Source: JADGQN01 sp035315185 (lineage in GTDB: Bacteria > Desulfobacterota > Syntrophorhabdia > Syntrophorhabdales > WCHB1-27). Taken from it: a stretch of DNA of 64,000 nt. How positions within the stretch are numbered: position 1 is the stretch's first letter; every line of letters begins with the position of its first letter. The position numbers and the translations under genes are program-made. The notes beneath the pieces are model-generated. The model was not told the DNA's origin. It searched no databases and saw nothing but the letters and a program-made list of their open reading frames with translations. The DNA lies in contig DATFYE010000032.1 in assembly GCA_035315185.1 (NCBI GenBank), positions 1-64,000 of the forward strand, in the 5' to 3' direction. Positions 16,501-24,940 of this stretch are shown one piece after another.

Positions 16501-19266
16501 CAGAATCGCATCCAGACTGAAGAAGGCTTCGTAGGGAAGACACGCGAGCGTGAATGCCGCCTGAGCAGAGTGGCGGCCGGCCGAGCCCAGCGCGGCGGCG
16601 AGATGCTGCCTGAGCAGTACATCGCCCGGCTTCTGAAAGAGATCCAGAGTAGAAACAATCCAGGGGGGGATCAGGATGGTTCCGATCACCGCCAAGGTCC
16701 ACAACCAGAGCGGAGACAAGACCGTCCAGCCCAGGAGCAAGAGCAGGGTCAATGCCGAGGGCACGATACTACGGCGAAGGTTGTCGAAGATCTTCCACCG
16801 TGACAGCCCGGATAGTGGATTCTTCCGGCGGCGCCCGCCGAGGCCGGGGACACCCGGCAGCAACCAGCGTGCAATCTGCCAATCCCCGCGCATCCAGCGA
16901 TGGCGGCGGCTCACGTCTGCGCTGTAGCGGGACGGATATTCCTCGTATAGCTGTACATCGCTCAACAGTCCCGCCCGTGCGTAGCACCCTTCCACGAGGT
17001 CGTGGCTGAGGATCCGGTTCTCGGGAAAGCGCCCGTTGAGTGCCCGCTCGAACGCATCGACATCATAGATGCCCTTACCGATGAACGAGCCTTCGTGAAA
17101 GAGGTCCTGGTAAACGTCGGAGACGGCGCGCGTATACGGGTCGATGCCCGGCTCGCTCCCGAAAAGGTGCGCGTACCGCGACGGGGTCGTGCCCGGCAGG
17201 CTGACGGCGACGCGTGGCTGAAGGATACCGTACCCCTCAGAGACACGCTGTTTCTCCTCGTCGTACCGCGCACGATTGAGCGGGTGCGCCATGGCTCCCA
17301 CAAACTGCCACGCGGAATCGCGCGGCAGTTGCGTATCCGTGTCAAGGGTGATCACATATTTCACGTTCGATAAGGCCCCAGTATCCCCAACGATGCATGA
17401 GAAGGGTTCCCTTGAGCCACCGCGCAGAAGCGCGTTCAATGCCGCAAGCTTCCCCCGCTTGCGCTCGTAACCCATCCAAAGCCGCTCCCGGGGATTCCAT
17501 CGGCGCGGACGATGAAAGAGGAAGAATGTGTCATCTTTTACGCCCCTGTACTTTTCATTCAACTCCTCGATTCTCTTCCGGGCGAGCTGTACCAGAGGCT
17601 CGTCCTCCGGCATCGCTTCCGCGTGAGCGTCCCGGAAATCAGTCAGCAGGCCGAAGTGCAGGTTTTTGTCTCGATTCGCCAGAAACCGAACTTCGAGCGC
17701 CTCGACCAGATTCTCGATGTTTTGGGCGCTCGTGAGCATAGTCGGGATCACGGCCAGCGTAAGCAATTCAGAAGGAATTCCTTTGCAAAAGTCGATTCGG
17801 GGCAGCACGTGCGGCTGGGCCAGTAACGTTACCAGCCAGTTCACCAGCGCCACCGCCATCTGACTTGCGCAAAGCAGTGAGAGGATAGTGGTCAGCGCGA
17901 GCAGCCAATCATGTAAACCGTTCCCATGCGTCTTCGCCAACAAGCTCCCGGTGAAAGTCAGTGTTATCAGCGTGATCGCGCCGAGATAGAGGGACAAAGG
18001 AAACCGGCGGCTCATCCTCCGAAGGGCTCCGGAGGCCGATCGGCGCAACTGTGCCATCCGTTCTAGGTGCGGTAACCCCTTGTCGATGAGGTAGAACCCG
18101 ACATGCGCCGCTCGATCGTCACTGCCTTTGTTGGCGGCGCCTTCGCGGGCCAACCGGATCGCTTTGCCTGCCACCTCGCTTTCGGATAGCCGGCTGCCCT
18201 TCGCTATCTTTTCCACAACATGACGGTATCTATCGCGGGTGGCAAAATCCATTGTGCTGTAGACGCCGTCCGGATCCTCACGCAAGGTTTGCTCCACAAC
18301 GCTCATCGTCTCGACGAACTCGCGCCAGTCCATAGCCCCGAGAAAGCGGAGGCTGCCTATGCTGTTGCTTATGGAAACCTGATCGGCGGCCAGTTGCTGG
18401 CTCTCCGACTGTACCATTTGCTCAATCGTCAGGCCGGACTCGGAGAGCCGCTGCTCAATCCACGTGAGCGGCAATGCCAGAGCGGGGCCTTGCCCCTGCA
18501 ACCTGCGGGCAAGTTCCGCGACAAACGAACTCACCATCGGCGGGCTCGACCGCGCCATATCCGCGATCACCAGAATCAGGCTTTTCGGGTCTTTCTCCGC
18601 CATCTGGGTCATCTCGTCTGCCCAGTAGTCGGCATGGTTTCGGTCGATCCTGTCGGCGGCGATCCGGGTTCCAACGCGTCTGAGATTCTCGATAAGCGCC
18701 AGACGCAGCATGATAGGGATTGCCCACAATTCGCCTAACTTCAGGCCAGTCACTGTCTGGTAGGCTGCCACGAAACTGCTGAGACTTTCCGGATCCACCC
18801 GTCCATCGCCGTGCGAGATCGTCTCCAGAGCGATGTCATACACGCGTGGGAGCCCGGCCGATGGGCCGTTCAATAAGCGCGGTAGTTCCCGGCTGTACCC
18901 CTTTGGAAGATGTCGCTTGGCCGTGCGAATCTGTTCTTCGATCAGATAGAAGTTGTCGAGGAGCCATTCTCCGGCCGGCGCAATCCGGCGATTCGCCTTG
19001 ACCGCGGCGGTCAGCAGATTACAGGCTCCAATCAGGACCTCTTCGTTCTCAGCCAGCCTCGCCAGGAGCTGGTCCGGAGCGCGTCCCAAACCCACCTTGT
19101 GCGAGGCTGCCAGGGCTCGGCCATGCTGCTTCATCTGCTCGCTGCTGAACAGTTCCGATCGCAGCGGTGGCTGGTCGCCGGCATACTTTTGTGCCAGGCC
19201 GTTTGCGGGTTGGCTCGCCCGCAAAAGGGGCAGATGTGCGAGAATGGTCTTGATGAGCTCCTTCAA
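10549..19266 (-). CDS. ndvB: cyclic beta-1,2-glucan synthase (NdvB/Cgs type)
   Basis: This 2905-residue membrane enzyme would polymerise UDP-glucose into cyclic beta-1,2-glucan. After an N-terminal region (1-420) there is a TM pair (about 425-490), then a GT84 glycosyltransferase domain with LDTDTQLPRD near residue 640 and the QxxRW-like RGDWQIARW near 794. TM helices at about 820-1000 follow, then a glycoamylase-like cyclisation domain, then GH94 phosphorylase-type repeats with catalytic GSGDWNDGMN near 2582. Length matches the family (about 2800-2900). The start is TTG 19266 with AAGGAG nine bases upstream. It appears more GC-rich than its neighbours and keeps many antisense frames open. 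No dedicated glucan exporter gene is adjacent. Confidence 0.93.
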   Translation of the reverse strand: MKELIKTILAHLPLLRASQPANGLAQKYAGDQPPLRSELFSSEQMKQHGRALAASHKVGLGRAPDQLLARLAENEEVLIGACNLLTAAVKANRRIAPAGEWLLDNFYLIEEQIRTAKRHLPKGYSRELPRLLNGPSAGLPRVYDIALETISHGDGRVDPESLSSFVAAYQTVTGLKLGELWAIPIMLRLALIENLRRVGTRIAADRIDRNHADYWADEMTQMAEKDPKSLILVIADMARSSPPMVSSFVAELARRLQGQGPALALPLTWIEQRLSESGLTIEQMVQSESQQLAADQVSISNSIGSLRFLGAMDWREFVETMSVVEQTLREDPDGVYSTMDFATRDRYRHVVEKIAKGSRLSESEVAGKAIRLAREGAANKGSDDRAAHVGFYLIDKGLPHLERMAQLRRSASGALRRMSRRFPLSLYLGAITLITLTFTGSLLAKTHGNGLHDWLLALTTILSLLCASQMAVALVNWLVTLLAQPHVLPRIDFCKGIPSELLTLAVIPTMLTSAQNIENLVEALEVRFLANRDKNLHFGLLTDFRDAHAEAMPEDEPLVQLARKRIEELNEKYRGVKDDTFFLFHRPRRWNPRERLWMGYERKRGKLAALNALLRGGSREPFSCIVGDTGALSNVKYVITLDTDTQLPRDSAWQFVGAMAHPLNRARYDEEKQRVSEGYGILQPRVAVSLPGTTPSRYAHLFGSEPGIDPYTRAVSDVYQDLFHEGSFIGKGIYDVDAFERALNGRFPENRILSHDLVEGCYARAGLLSDVQLYEEYPSRYSADVSRRHRWMRGDWQIARWLLPGVPGLGGRRRKNPLSGLSRWKIFDNLRRSIVPSALTLLLLLGWTVLSPLWLWTLAVIGTILIPPWIVSTLDLFQKPGDVLLRQHLAAALGSAGRHSAQAAFTLACLPYEAFFSLDAILRTAWRLAIRRRLLEWNPSSDSDRTRRTDLVASYRTMWIAPIIACAALSYLALSRPAALYFAAPILGLWFASPAIAWWISRPLARRGARLTADQTVFLRMLARKTWAFFETFVGPVDHWLPPDNYQEHPVGAVGHRTSPTNIGLALLANLSAYDFGYIPAGQLIERTEHAFRAMEALERHRGHFYNWYDTLSLKPLQPLYVSTVDSGNLAADLLTLRPGLATLPDQKILATRLFEGLSDTLRILVDAAGGTAKAQLAKLQEDLASACDSLPTSLTAARLCLDRLTASATEVVRSLDGEAQSEAKHWARAFIRQCQGALDELAFLAPWILLPIPQNRANDFDAIDEIPTLRELAGLEARPLPAIGSGLGGCVALQEGEWLIDIQRCITDASTRARARIAAIDLLALQSSELSRMEYDFLFDEARHLLAIGYNVGEHRRDASFYDLLASEARLCTFVGIAQGQLPQESWFALGRLLTTAGGEPILLSWSGSMFEYLMPLLVMPTYENTLLDQTYKAAVEQQIEYGRRRGVPWGISESCYNMVDVRLNYQYRAFGVPGMGLKRGLAEDLVIAPYASALALMVTPEEACLNLQRLAASGFEGDYGLYEAIDYTPSRLPAGKSNAVVRSFMAHHVGMSLLSLAYLLLDRPMQKRFGSDPRFQATALLLQERVPKATAFYWHVPDLSDLRTTPTGPETRVRVFSGPDTPIPEVQLLSNGRYHVMITNAGSGYSRWKDIAVTRWREDTTRDNWGTFCYIRDVASGEFWSTAYQPTLKQSDKYEAIFSEARAEFRWRDHDFDTHTVIAVSPEDDIELRRTTIINRSSTHRTIEVTSYAEVVLASPAADALHPAFSNLFVQTEILPQRGAILCTRRPRSLDEPVPWMFHLMAVHGADIEEVSYETDRLRFIGRGNTVVDPQAMRGSAALSGSQGSVLDPIVAIRHRITLDPGKSATIDIVSGVAETRDAVLSLAEKYRDRRLADRAFDLAWTHAQVVLRQLNATEADAQLYAHLAAPVIYANSSLRADASVLGKNRRGQSGLWGYSISGDLPIVLLQIGDPANIDLVRQLVQAHAYWRLKGLAVDLVIWNEDRAGYRQLLHEQIMGLIAAGLEANVTDRPGGIFVRAADQISNEDRVLLQAVARAILTDSRGTLWDQIHRRRLAEVLVPRFTPTGTHRSEPLATTGVARHDLIFFNGLGGFTPDGREYVVTTSHGQTTPAPWVNLLANPHFGTVISESGLGCTWSENAHEFRLTPWYNDPVSDSSGEAFYLRDEESGHFWSPTPLPSRGPQSYVSRHGFGYSVFEHTDGGIRSELWVYVALDQPIKFTVLKVRNESGRSRRLSATGYVEWVLGDLLPKSTMHVVTEVDPVSGALFARNPYNTEFADRVAFFHVDHETQTLTGDRAEFLGRNGTLGSPAAMGRSFLSGKVGAALDPCAAIQVPFELGDGQERELIFTLGVGRDANHAGNLAHRFRGSAAARDVLETVWHYWNHTLGAVNVDTPDESLNVLTNGWLLYQTLACRVWARSGYYQPGGAFGFRDQLQDVMALVHTEPRLIREHLLRCAARQFQEGDVQHWWHPPSGRGVRTHCSDDYLWLPLATCRYVLSTGDTGVLDEPIRFVKGRPVNAEEDSYYDLPSRSEETASLYEHCVRAILRGLKTGEHGLPLMGSGDWNDGMNLVGAHGKGESVWLAFFLYEVLMLFSEVARVREDLPFVERCRKEAAELRRNVEQHGWDGQWYRRAYFDNGSPLGSASNPECQIDSIAQSWSVLSGAGDAERSRLAMEAVDKRLIDRDHALIRLLEPPFDTSNLNPGYIKGYVPGVRENGGQYTHGAIWAAMAFAKLGDSRRAWELLAMINPLNHGRSPEEIATYKVEPYVVAADVYALSPHTGRGGWTWYTGSAGWMYRLILESLLGLRLEKEKLRIVPCLPLDWETFKVHYRYRETVYHIAVLQTRAGNGETIVTVDGVEQPDKFIPLVDDRKEHAVEVRIPGARS

Positions 19267-19536
19267 ATGTGAAGTCTCCTTCTTAGAAGCTAAGTCTCAA
19301 CGAATCGGTCTTCAAACAGGGTAGCGGCTTTCAAGCATGCGTGGGGTCAGGGCTTGAATAATCATATTTTTCATCGTGCCGCATGAGCCTGTCAGGGTGG
19401 CCCAAAGGAAGAAAAAGAAAGGAAGGTCCGCGTTACAGTTTACTCACAAAAGGGCTGTTATTGCAATCCAAAACGATGGGCCTCATTCTCCTCCTCCGAA
19501 GATTCACTTTTCATCTGCGTTTGCACGTGCAATACT
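19267..19536. other. divergent intergenic region between glucan synthase and radical SAM fusion gene
   Basis: About 270 bases separate the two divergent genes and must contain both promoters. AAGGAG for the glucan synthase lies at its left edge (minus strand). I could not single out convincing -35/-10 pairs, repeats or operators. Confidence 0.4.
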
Positions 19537-22161
19537 ATGGCCGGCGGTAACGGAGGTAACAGGATTAAAATACTCCTCATCAACCCAAGCTTCCTGGCAG
19601 AATCGGGACGCGATCTCTACTCCGCTCACCTCATGGGCCCGTTGTATACTGGACGGCCGAACACTCGGATGACACTTGGCATCCCTCTCGCGCTCCCAAC
19701 GCTTGCAGCGCTCACATCCCCTGAGCACTCGGTAAAGATCATCGACGAAGAAGTAGAAGAGGTCGACTTTGACGAACACTTCGACCTTGTCGGCATCACC
19801 GCCATGACATTCAAGGCCACGCGCGCTTACGAAATTGCGAGCGAGTTCCGGAAGCGCGGCATCACCGTGGTTATGGGAGGTATCCATGCCACGGTCTGTC
19901 CGGATGAAGTCCTCAACCACGTTGACGCTGTTGTGATCGGGGAGGCGGAGGACGTGTGGCCTCAACTGCTCATCGACGCCCAGAAGGGTACCTTGCGGCG
20001 AGTCTATCAGGCGAATGAGTTGCCCGATCTAAAGGTATCTCCTGTTCCCCGTTATAGCCTGGTGCAGAATGACCATTACCTTTTCACATACCTCCAGACT
20101 GCCCGGGGCTGCCCATTTAACTGCCGGTTTTGCTCGGTAACAAAGGTGGCAGGTCACATCGTTCGGAAGAAATCGATTGAGCAGGTCATCGCTGAGGTCG
20201 ACGCGGTCCTAAGCCTCAATACCGTCCGCCCGATAACGGTGATCGACAAGGTCTCGGGACAGAAAAAAAGACTCGTCGGCTCCATAGCCTTTATCGACGA
20301 CAACTTCGCCATCGACCGCAAACACGCGTTTTCGGTCTGTGATGCGCTCTGTCGCTACCAGGAAGAACGGGGCATCGCCTTCACCTGGTATACGCAGGTG
20401 AACTACATGGTTGGTTTCGACGAAGAGCTTCTTCGGGCCATGGCAAGGGCTAACTGCCAACACCTGTTCATCGGCTTCGAGAACCTCGATCCCGAAGCTC
20501 TCCGTTCCATGAACAAGAAAATGAATGACCCCGAGCGCTACGAAGAAGCTATTAAAAACATACATCGCCACCATATGCGGGTGGTCTTTTCCACCATCAT
20601 CGGAGATGACCATACGTCAGCCAGAAGCGCAGCGCTCCTCGAATCCTTTGTAAAGAGAAACCACCTGGTCCACGTTCTCCTCAACGTGCTTACCCCTTAT
20701 CCGGGCACCGAACTTACCCAAGAAATGGAACGCGATGGCCGGATCCTCACGAAGGAACCTCAGTTCTACAACATCAGAAACGTCGTGTTTAGGCCGCGAG
20801 GAATGTCGGTCGGCCAGCTGGTCGACATCTACATTTCCCTCTGCAACTCTATCTTCAGCTATAGATCTGTCTTCGAAAGGGGCAAAGGGCTTGTAGCCTC
20901 GATGCACAGGTTCAAGCTGCCTTTCCTTTTCCGTGTGCCCGTTTTTTTCACCTTCATGTATGTCTGCCTCGTTTTTGCATTCCGACGAAAGCTCAGATGG
21001 AGCATTGCAGCCCGCATGTTCTTTAGCGCTCCTCGCTTACTTATCTTGAACGGCAGCCTCTATGCCCTGGAACTGCTCATAGCAAGCGCTGACTACGATG
21101 ACTTCCTCCAAAGCGAATCCCGCCGGATAGGAACCCTGAAAGAGAGACGCAAGCCCCTCAAGACTCTCGTGGAATCTAACATAGAGCAGTACGCGCAACC
21201 TTCAAGGCAAATCCGAGACCAAGAAATGGGATGGCACGAAAGAGCAGTCTCTTTTAGGGCCTTTTACGTGACACGCGACCATCTTGCCAGCCTGGGCATA
21301 GAGGTGGCTCGCGAGGACGTCGGGCGCCCGGTCCTGCTCCTGGGCGGCACGAGCATACCCATCTCTGACCGGATGGGGTTTATCCAGCATCTCCTCGTGG
21401 CTGGTTACGAAGTAGCGAGTATTGAAAATCCCATTGGTACGCCTCTCGATTTTTACGCCGACCCCGCAGTCGACCGAATCACTGCTCTCCGCTATTTCAT
21501 CGAGCATTTAGCAAAGGACCGGGCGGTAATGAGCCTCGATATTGTCGCGCAATCATATTCCGCTTTCGAGACGGTGAGGGTGCTCACGGCCCATCCCGAC
21601 CTTTGCACACGTGTCCGCAGCATCATACTGGTCAACCCGCCCGGGCTTGATGAGAAGATTACTTTTGTCCGCCACGTGACGCGGTTCCTCACCCGCCACC
21701 TTACCCAGGGGTACGTGAAGTCGCTGATCATGCTTCTCGGATTACCTTCGGCCCCTCCAAAGGGGGGCACGCGACGAGAGAAGCGTGTGCACGCAAGAAA
21801 AGAGGCCCAGGGCATAAGTATCTGGATGGCCAAGACCTTAATAAATCTGGTGCGCACATTCAGGGAGGTTCAGGACATCGTGACCTTCAGGATCAAAGAG
21901 CCTATCAGAAATTTACAGAATCAAAGCGGATGCGACATCAACATCTTCCTCCAGTCCGGTGATCAGGTCGTCCCTGCCCCGATTACCGAAGGAGCCCTCA
22001 AGGATATCTTACCGCCGGGGCACATCAGGATTACCCCCGGTGGGCATAACGACCTCTTTTTTCAGGAATGGCAGCGCGAGGAATTCGTAACCTTTCTCAA
22101 GGAAGTTAGAAGCCGCCAGTATTCCGGGGAGAGAACTCCCCGGGCCGAAGAGCTTCAGTGA
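19537..22161 (+). CDS. B12-binding/radical SAM protein fused to an alpha/beta hydrolase
   Basis: Residues 10-150 resemble a cobalamin-binding domain. Residues about 180-430 are a radical SAM domain with CX3CX2C at C192, C196 and C199 (GCPFNCRFC). A hydrophobic segment follows at about 460-500. Residues about 590-860 are an alpha/beta hydrolase: a Gly-rich strand end (LLLGGTSIP), nucleophile S673 in AQSYS (a variant of GxSxG), acid D809 (QSGDQVVP) and H837 (GGHNDLFF). No stop or frameshift interrupts the 874 residues. The N-terminal half resembles BchE/HpnJ-type enzymes acting on lipids or tetrapyrroles. A lipid-linked substrate with esterase or acyl-transfer chemistry is an inference. The gene is monocistronic and converges with livK. 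Confidence 0.85.
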   Translation: MAGGNGGNRIKILLINPSFLAESGRDLYSAHLMGPLYTGRPNTRMTLGIPLALPTLAALTSPEHSVKIIDEEVEEVDFDEHFDLVGITAMTFKATRAYEIASEFRKRGITVVMGGIHATVCPDEVLNHVDAVVIGEAEDVWPQLLIDAQKGTLRRVYQANELPDLKVSPVPRYSLVQNDHYLFTYLQTARGCPFNCRFCSVTKVAGHIVRKKSIEQVIAEVDAVLSLNTVRPITVIDKVSGQKKRLVGSIAFIDDNFAIDRKHAFSVCDALCRYQEERGIAFTWYTQVNYMVGFDEELLRAMARANCQHLFIGFENLDPEALRSMNKKMNDPERYEEAIKNIHRHHMRVVFSTIIGDDHTSARSAALLESFVKRNHLVHVLLNVLTPYPGTELTQEMERDGRILTKEPQFYNIRNVVFRPRGMSVGQLVDIYISLCNSIFSYRSVFERGKGLVASMHRFKLPFLFRVPVFFTFMYVCLVFAFRRKLRWSIAARMFFSAPRLLILNGSLYALELLIASADYDDFLQSESRRIGTLKERRKPLKTLVESNIEQYAQPSRQIRDQEMGWHERAVSFRAFYVTRDHLASLGIEVAREDVGRPVLLLGGTSIPISDRMGFIQHLLVAGYEVASIENPIGTPLDFYADPAVDRITALRYFIEHLAKDRAVMSLDIVAQSYSAFETVRVLTAHPDLCTRVRSIILVNPPGLDEKITFVRHVTRFLTRHLTQGYVKSLIMLLGLPSAPPKGGTRREKRVHARKEAQGISIWMAKTLINLVRTFREVQDIVTFRIKEPIRNLQNQSGCDINIFLQSGDQVVPAPITEGALKDILPPGHIRITPGGHNDLFFQEWQREEFVTFLKEVRSRQYSGERTPRAEELQ

Positions 22162-22207
22162 AGTATTTGAATGATGGCGAAAATCGCTCGATCTGATGCG
22201 CGTGGCA

Positions 22208-22243
22208 GGGTGCAGTCGCGCGAGCCTCGCTGCCACTGCACCC
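22208..22243. terminator. hairpin between convergent genes
   Basis: GGGTGCAGT (22208-22216) and ACTGCACCC (22235-22243) form a perfect 9-bp stem with an 18-base loop, midway between the stops of the radical SAM fusion gene (22161) and livK (22269). The position suits a shared terminator for both strands. There is no flanking T-run, so Rho-independent termination is not certain. Confidence 0.45.
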
Positions 22244-22268
22244 CCGCTTATCGCGCTGAACTGCCAGG

Positions 22269-23426
22269 CTACGGCGTTATGACGTCCGGATCGGTAACCA
22301 CACCAAGGTAGTGGAACCGCCCGTTCTTGACGATCTGCACCTGTACATCCTTGACTACCTCTCCATCGGCGGTGAACCTTTTGATCTCACCGGTCAGGCC
22401 GTTAAAGTTCCTGACGGACGCGATTGCGTTGCGGATGTCGGGCCCTTTGGCGCTCTTCGCCCGCTTTATCGAGTCCACAATGATCATGAAGGCGTCGTAA
22501 GCCGAGGCACCCACCATGTCCGGCTGAATCTTAAAGCGCTGCTCGTAGGTGGTGAGAAACTTTTGTACCTCCGGTCGTTTGTCGTCCCGGTTCAGGTTCG
22601 TCACGATGACAAAACCCTCGGCAGCCTGTGCTCCTGCTATTTCCACGAACTTGGGTGAGTCTGCGCCCTCCTCGCCGACGATGGTCGCTTTGATGCCCAG
22701 CTCGCGCGCCTGTTTGACTATCGGTCCCGACTGGAAGTAGTAGCCGCTCGCCAGAATCAGATCCGAGTTATCCTGCTTGATCTTTGTCAGGTATGCCTTG
22801 AAATCCTTCTCCGCCATAGGGTAGACCTGTGCAGAGACGATCGTCGCAGCGCCGCCCGCCTTGTTGACGATGTAGCTCTTGAAGCCTTCCGCAAGCTCAC
22901 GCCCGAAATCATTGTCGCTCGTCAGAAGGGAGATCCTCTTGGCCTTCAGCATCTTCACTGAAGCATACGCAGCGGACTGCCCCTCGACCTTGCCGAGAAA
23001 GCCGTTCCTGAAGTTGTAGTTACCTGCCTTTGTCACGTCAGGGTGGACCGCATACGCCGCGACGAGAGGGATCTTCTCCTCCTGGAATATCGGTGCGACC
23101 GCCCGACTTGGGTTACTGTACGATCCGGCCACAAAAGCAGAGATCTTGTCCTGCTCGATGAGCTTGCGCGCGAGGGCTATTGCATCCTTCGCCTCACCCC
23201 GATCGTCGTAGATAACGAGCTCCACTTTCTGCCCGAGAACGCCGCCCTCAGCATTCACCCGTTCGAGCGCCAGCTGGAGCGAGTTCTGAACCGAGAGCCC
23301 GTCAGCTGCCGCAGGGCCTGTGAGCGGGGCCAAACACCCGATCTTGATCGTTTCCGCCGCACCCGCCATGCCGACCAAGACAAAGCACGCGGCCAACACA
23401 ACTAACACCACTCCTTTCCATTTCAT
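22269..23426 (-). CDS. livK: branched-chain-amino-acid-type ABC transporter substrate-binding protein
   Basis: The 385-residue protein starts at ATG 23426 behind AGGAGGTGGAGAG, with a signal peptide (GVVLVVLAACFVLVGMAGA). The mature part is a type I periplasmic binding protein of the LivK/LivJ family (TIKIGCLAPLTGPAA, then SDNDFGRELAEGF). It would capture the ligand and deliver it to LivHM. It is the last gene of the operon, 46 bases behind livF, an uncommon position that may permit separate expression. The real ligand cannot be read from sequence; the operon suggests urocanate, histidine or a related compound rather than leucine. Confidence 0.9.
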   Translation of the reverse strand: MKWKGVVLVVLAACFVLVGMAGAAETIKIGCLAPLTGPAAADGLSVQNSLQLALERVNAEGGVLGQKVELVIYDDRGEAKDAIALARKLIEQDKISAFVAGSYSNPSRAVAPIFQEEKIPLVAAYAVHPDVTKAGNYNFRNGFLGKVEGQSAAYASVKMLKAKRISLLTSDNDFGRELAEGFKSYIVNKAGGAATIVSAQVYPMAEKDFKAYLTKIKQDNSDLILASGYYFQSGPIVKQARELGIKATIVGEEGADSPKFVEIAGAQAAEGFVIVTNLNRDDKRPEVQKFLTTYEQRFKIQPDMVGASAYDAFMIIVDSIKRAKSAKGPDIRNAIASVRNFNGLTGEIKRFTADGEVVKDVQVQIVKNGRFHYLGVVTDPDVITP

Positions 23427-23472
23427 CTCTCCACCTCCTGTTAATTTTTTATTAGACCGTAGCACGCGGGCC

Positions 23473-24183
23473 TCAATGCCCGAGGTACACCTCCTTCACC
23501 CGTGGATTGTCCGCCAGTTCCGCGGCATCGCCTTGCATGACGCAGGTGCCGGTTTCGAGCACGTATCCGCGGGTCGAGATGGCAAGCGACGCCACCACGT
23601 TCTGCTCGACCAGGAGGATACTCAACCCGTGTTCTTTGTTCAGCTGCCGCAGCACCTCGAAAACTTCATCCACGAGCTTCGGCATCAATCCCATCGAGAC
23701 CTCATCCACGAGAAGGAGCTCCGGCTCTGAGATGAGCGCGCGGGCAATAGCCAGCTGCTGCTGCTCCCCTCCGGAAAGCGTCTGCCCCAGCTGATTGCTT
23801 CTCTCCTTGAGTATCGGAAAAATGTCGTAGAGCCACTCGGTGCGTTTTGCCACATCGATCTTGTTCCGCAGCCTGTAAGCTCCTGTGAGGAGATTCTCGT
23901 AGACAGTGAGCCGCGGGAAGATATGGGAACGCTCGGGAACCATACGGATACCGATCCGGGCACGCTGGTGCGACGCGAGAGCGCTGATTTCTCTGTTCTT
24001 GAAGCTCACGCTTCCCTTCTTCGCTGCGACTATCCCCATGATGCTTTGGAGAATCGACGTCTTGCCCGCCCCGTTTGCGCCGATGATCGAAACCAGCTCA
24101 CCTTTTTCGAGCTGGAAGCCAACGCCGCAAACCGCTTCAATATCACCGTACGAGATGTGGAGGTCGCGCACCTCAAGCAGCAT
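23473..24183 (-). CDS. livF: ABC transporter ATP-binding protein LivF
   Basis: This 236-residue ATPase has Walker A (GANGAGKTS), the LivF-type signature LSGGEQQQLAIARAL and Walker B (LLLVDEVSMGL). The GMVPERSHIFPRLTVYENL segment is typical of LivF rather than LivG. It pairs with LivG to power the LivHM permease at the cytoplasmic face. Its start overlaps the end of livG by 11 bases, which points to translational coupling. Confidence 0.93.
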   Translation of the reverse strand: MLLEVRDLHISYGDIEAVCGVGFQLEKGELVSIIGANGAGKTSILQSIMGIVAAKKGSVSFKNREISALASHQRARIGIRMVPERSHIFPRLTVYENLLTGAYRLRNKIDVAKRTEWLYDIFPILKERSNQLGQTLSGGEQQQLAIARALISEPELLLVDEVSMGLMPKLVDEVFEVLRQLNKEHGLSILLVEQNVVASLAISTRGYVLETGTCVMQGDAAELADNPRVKEVYLGH

Positions 24184-24940
24184 GGATCACTCCCTTGCGA
24201 CCGAGGTAAGCCTCTATGACCCGCTCATCCTGCTGGATCTCAGCCGGTACCCCTTCCGCAATCTTCCGCCCGTGATCGAGAACGACGATCCAGTCGCACA
24301 GGTTCATAGTCACTCGCATGTTATGCTCGATCAGCAGTACCGTGCGGCCGTCGTTGCGTATCTTCCTGATGAGTGCTTCGAGGTGCTCGATCTCCTCGTG
24401 GCGCAGTCCTGAGAAGGATTCGTCCAGAAGGAGGAGCATGCGGCCGACCACGAGCGCCCGTCCGATCTCGAGGCGCCTCAGGTTGCCGAGCGGGAGAAGC
24501 CCGGCCTTGCGGTCCGCGAGGTGTGCCAGTCCCACTTTTTCTAGCACGTCCATGGCCTCCCTCACCTCGGAGCGCGTCCGCCAGCGCCCCCAGATGGACA
24601 GAAGGCTCGGATAACGGGTGACACCCCGCGCGACGAGCACGTTCTCCAGGACTGTTAACGTGCCGAAGGGCTTCACGATCTGAAACGTTCTGCCTATCCC
24701 TGAGCGCGCGATCAGGTGCGGCGCAAGACCGCCGATCGGCGTTCCGTCAAAGAGGATCTCGCCGGCGGTCGGCGTATAGATCCCGGAGATCAGGTTGAAG
24801 AGCACAGTCTTCCCCGCGCCGTTCGGTCCGAGGATCCCGAGGATCTCGCCAGGGAGCACGTCGAAATCGACTGCGTCAACAGCCTTGAGTCCCCCGAAAT
24901 GGCGGGACACGCCTCGTACCGAGAGCAGCTCGTGACTCAT
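24173..24940 (-). CDS. livG: ABC transporter ATP-binding protein LivG
   Basis: This 255-residue ATPase has Walker A (GPNGAGKTVLFNL), the LivG-type switch FQIVKPFGTLTVLENV, a degenerate signature region (LLPLGNLRRLEIGRALV instead of LSGG) and the Walker B-like MLLLLDESFSGL. The LSGG-to-LPLG change is within the variation of LivG proteins (YG.QR.LEIARAL is usual). The start overlaps livM by 4 bases. It works with LivF in the same importer. Confidence 0.92.
   Translation of the reverse strand: MSHELLSVRGVSRHFGGLKAVDAVDFDVLPGEILGILGPNGAGKTVLFNLISGIYTPTAGEILFDGTPIGGLAPHLIARSGIGRTFQIVKPFGTLTVLENVLVARGVTRYPSLLSIWGRWRTRSEVREAMDVLEKVGLAHLADRKAGLLPLGNLRRLEIGRALVVGRMLLLLDESFSGLRHEEIEHLEALIRKIRNDGRTVLLIEHNMRVTMNLCDWIVVLDHGRKIAEGVPAEIQQDERVIEAYLGRKGVIHAA

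Noticed and set aside
10585..19230. Many plus-strand open frames of 60-250 codons opposite the cyclic glucan synthase
   Set aside because: They are antisense shadows of a strongly biased coding strand; none has recognisable domains and the 2905-residue minus frame is fully supported.
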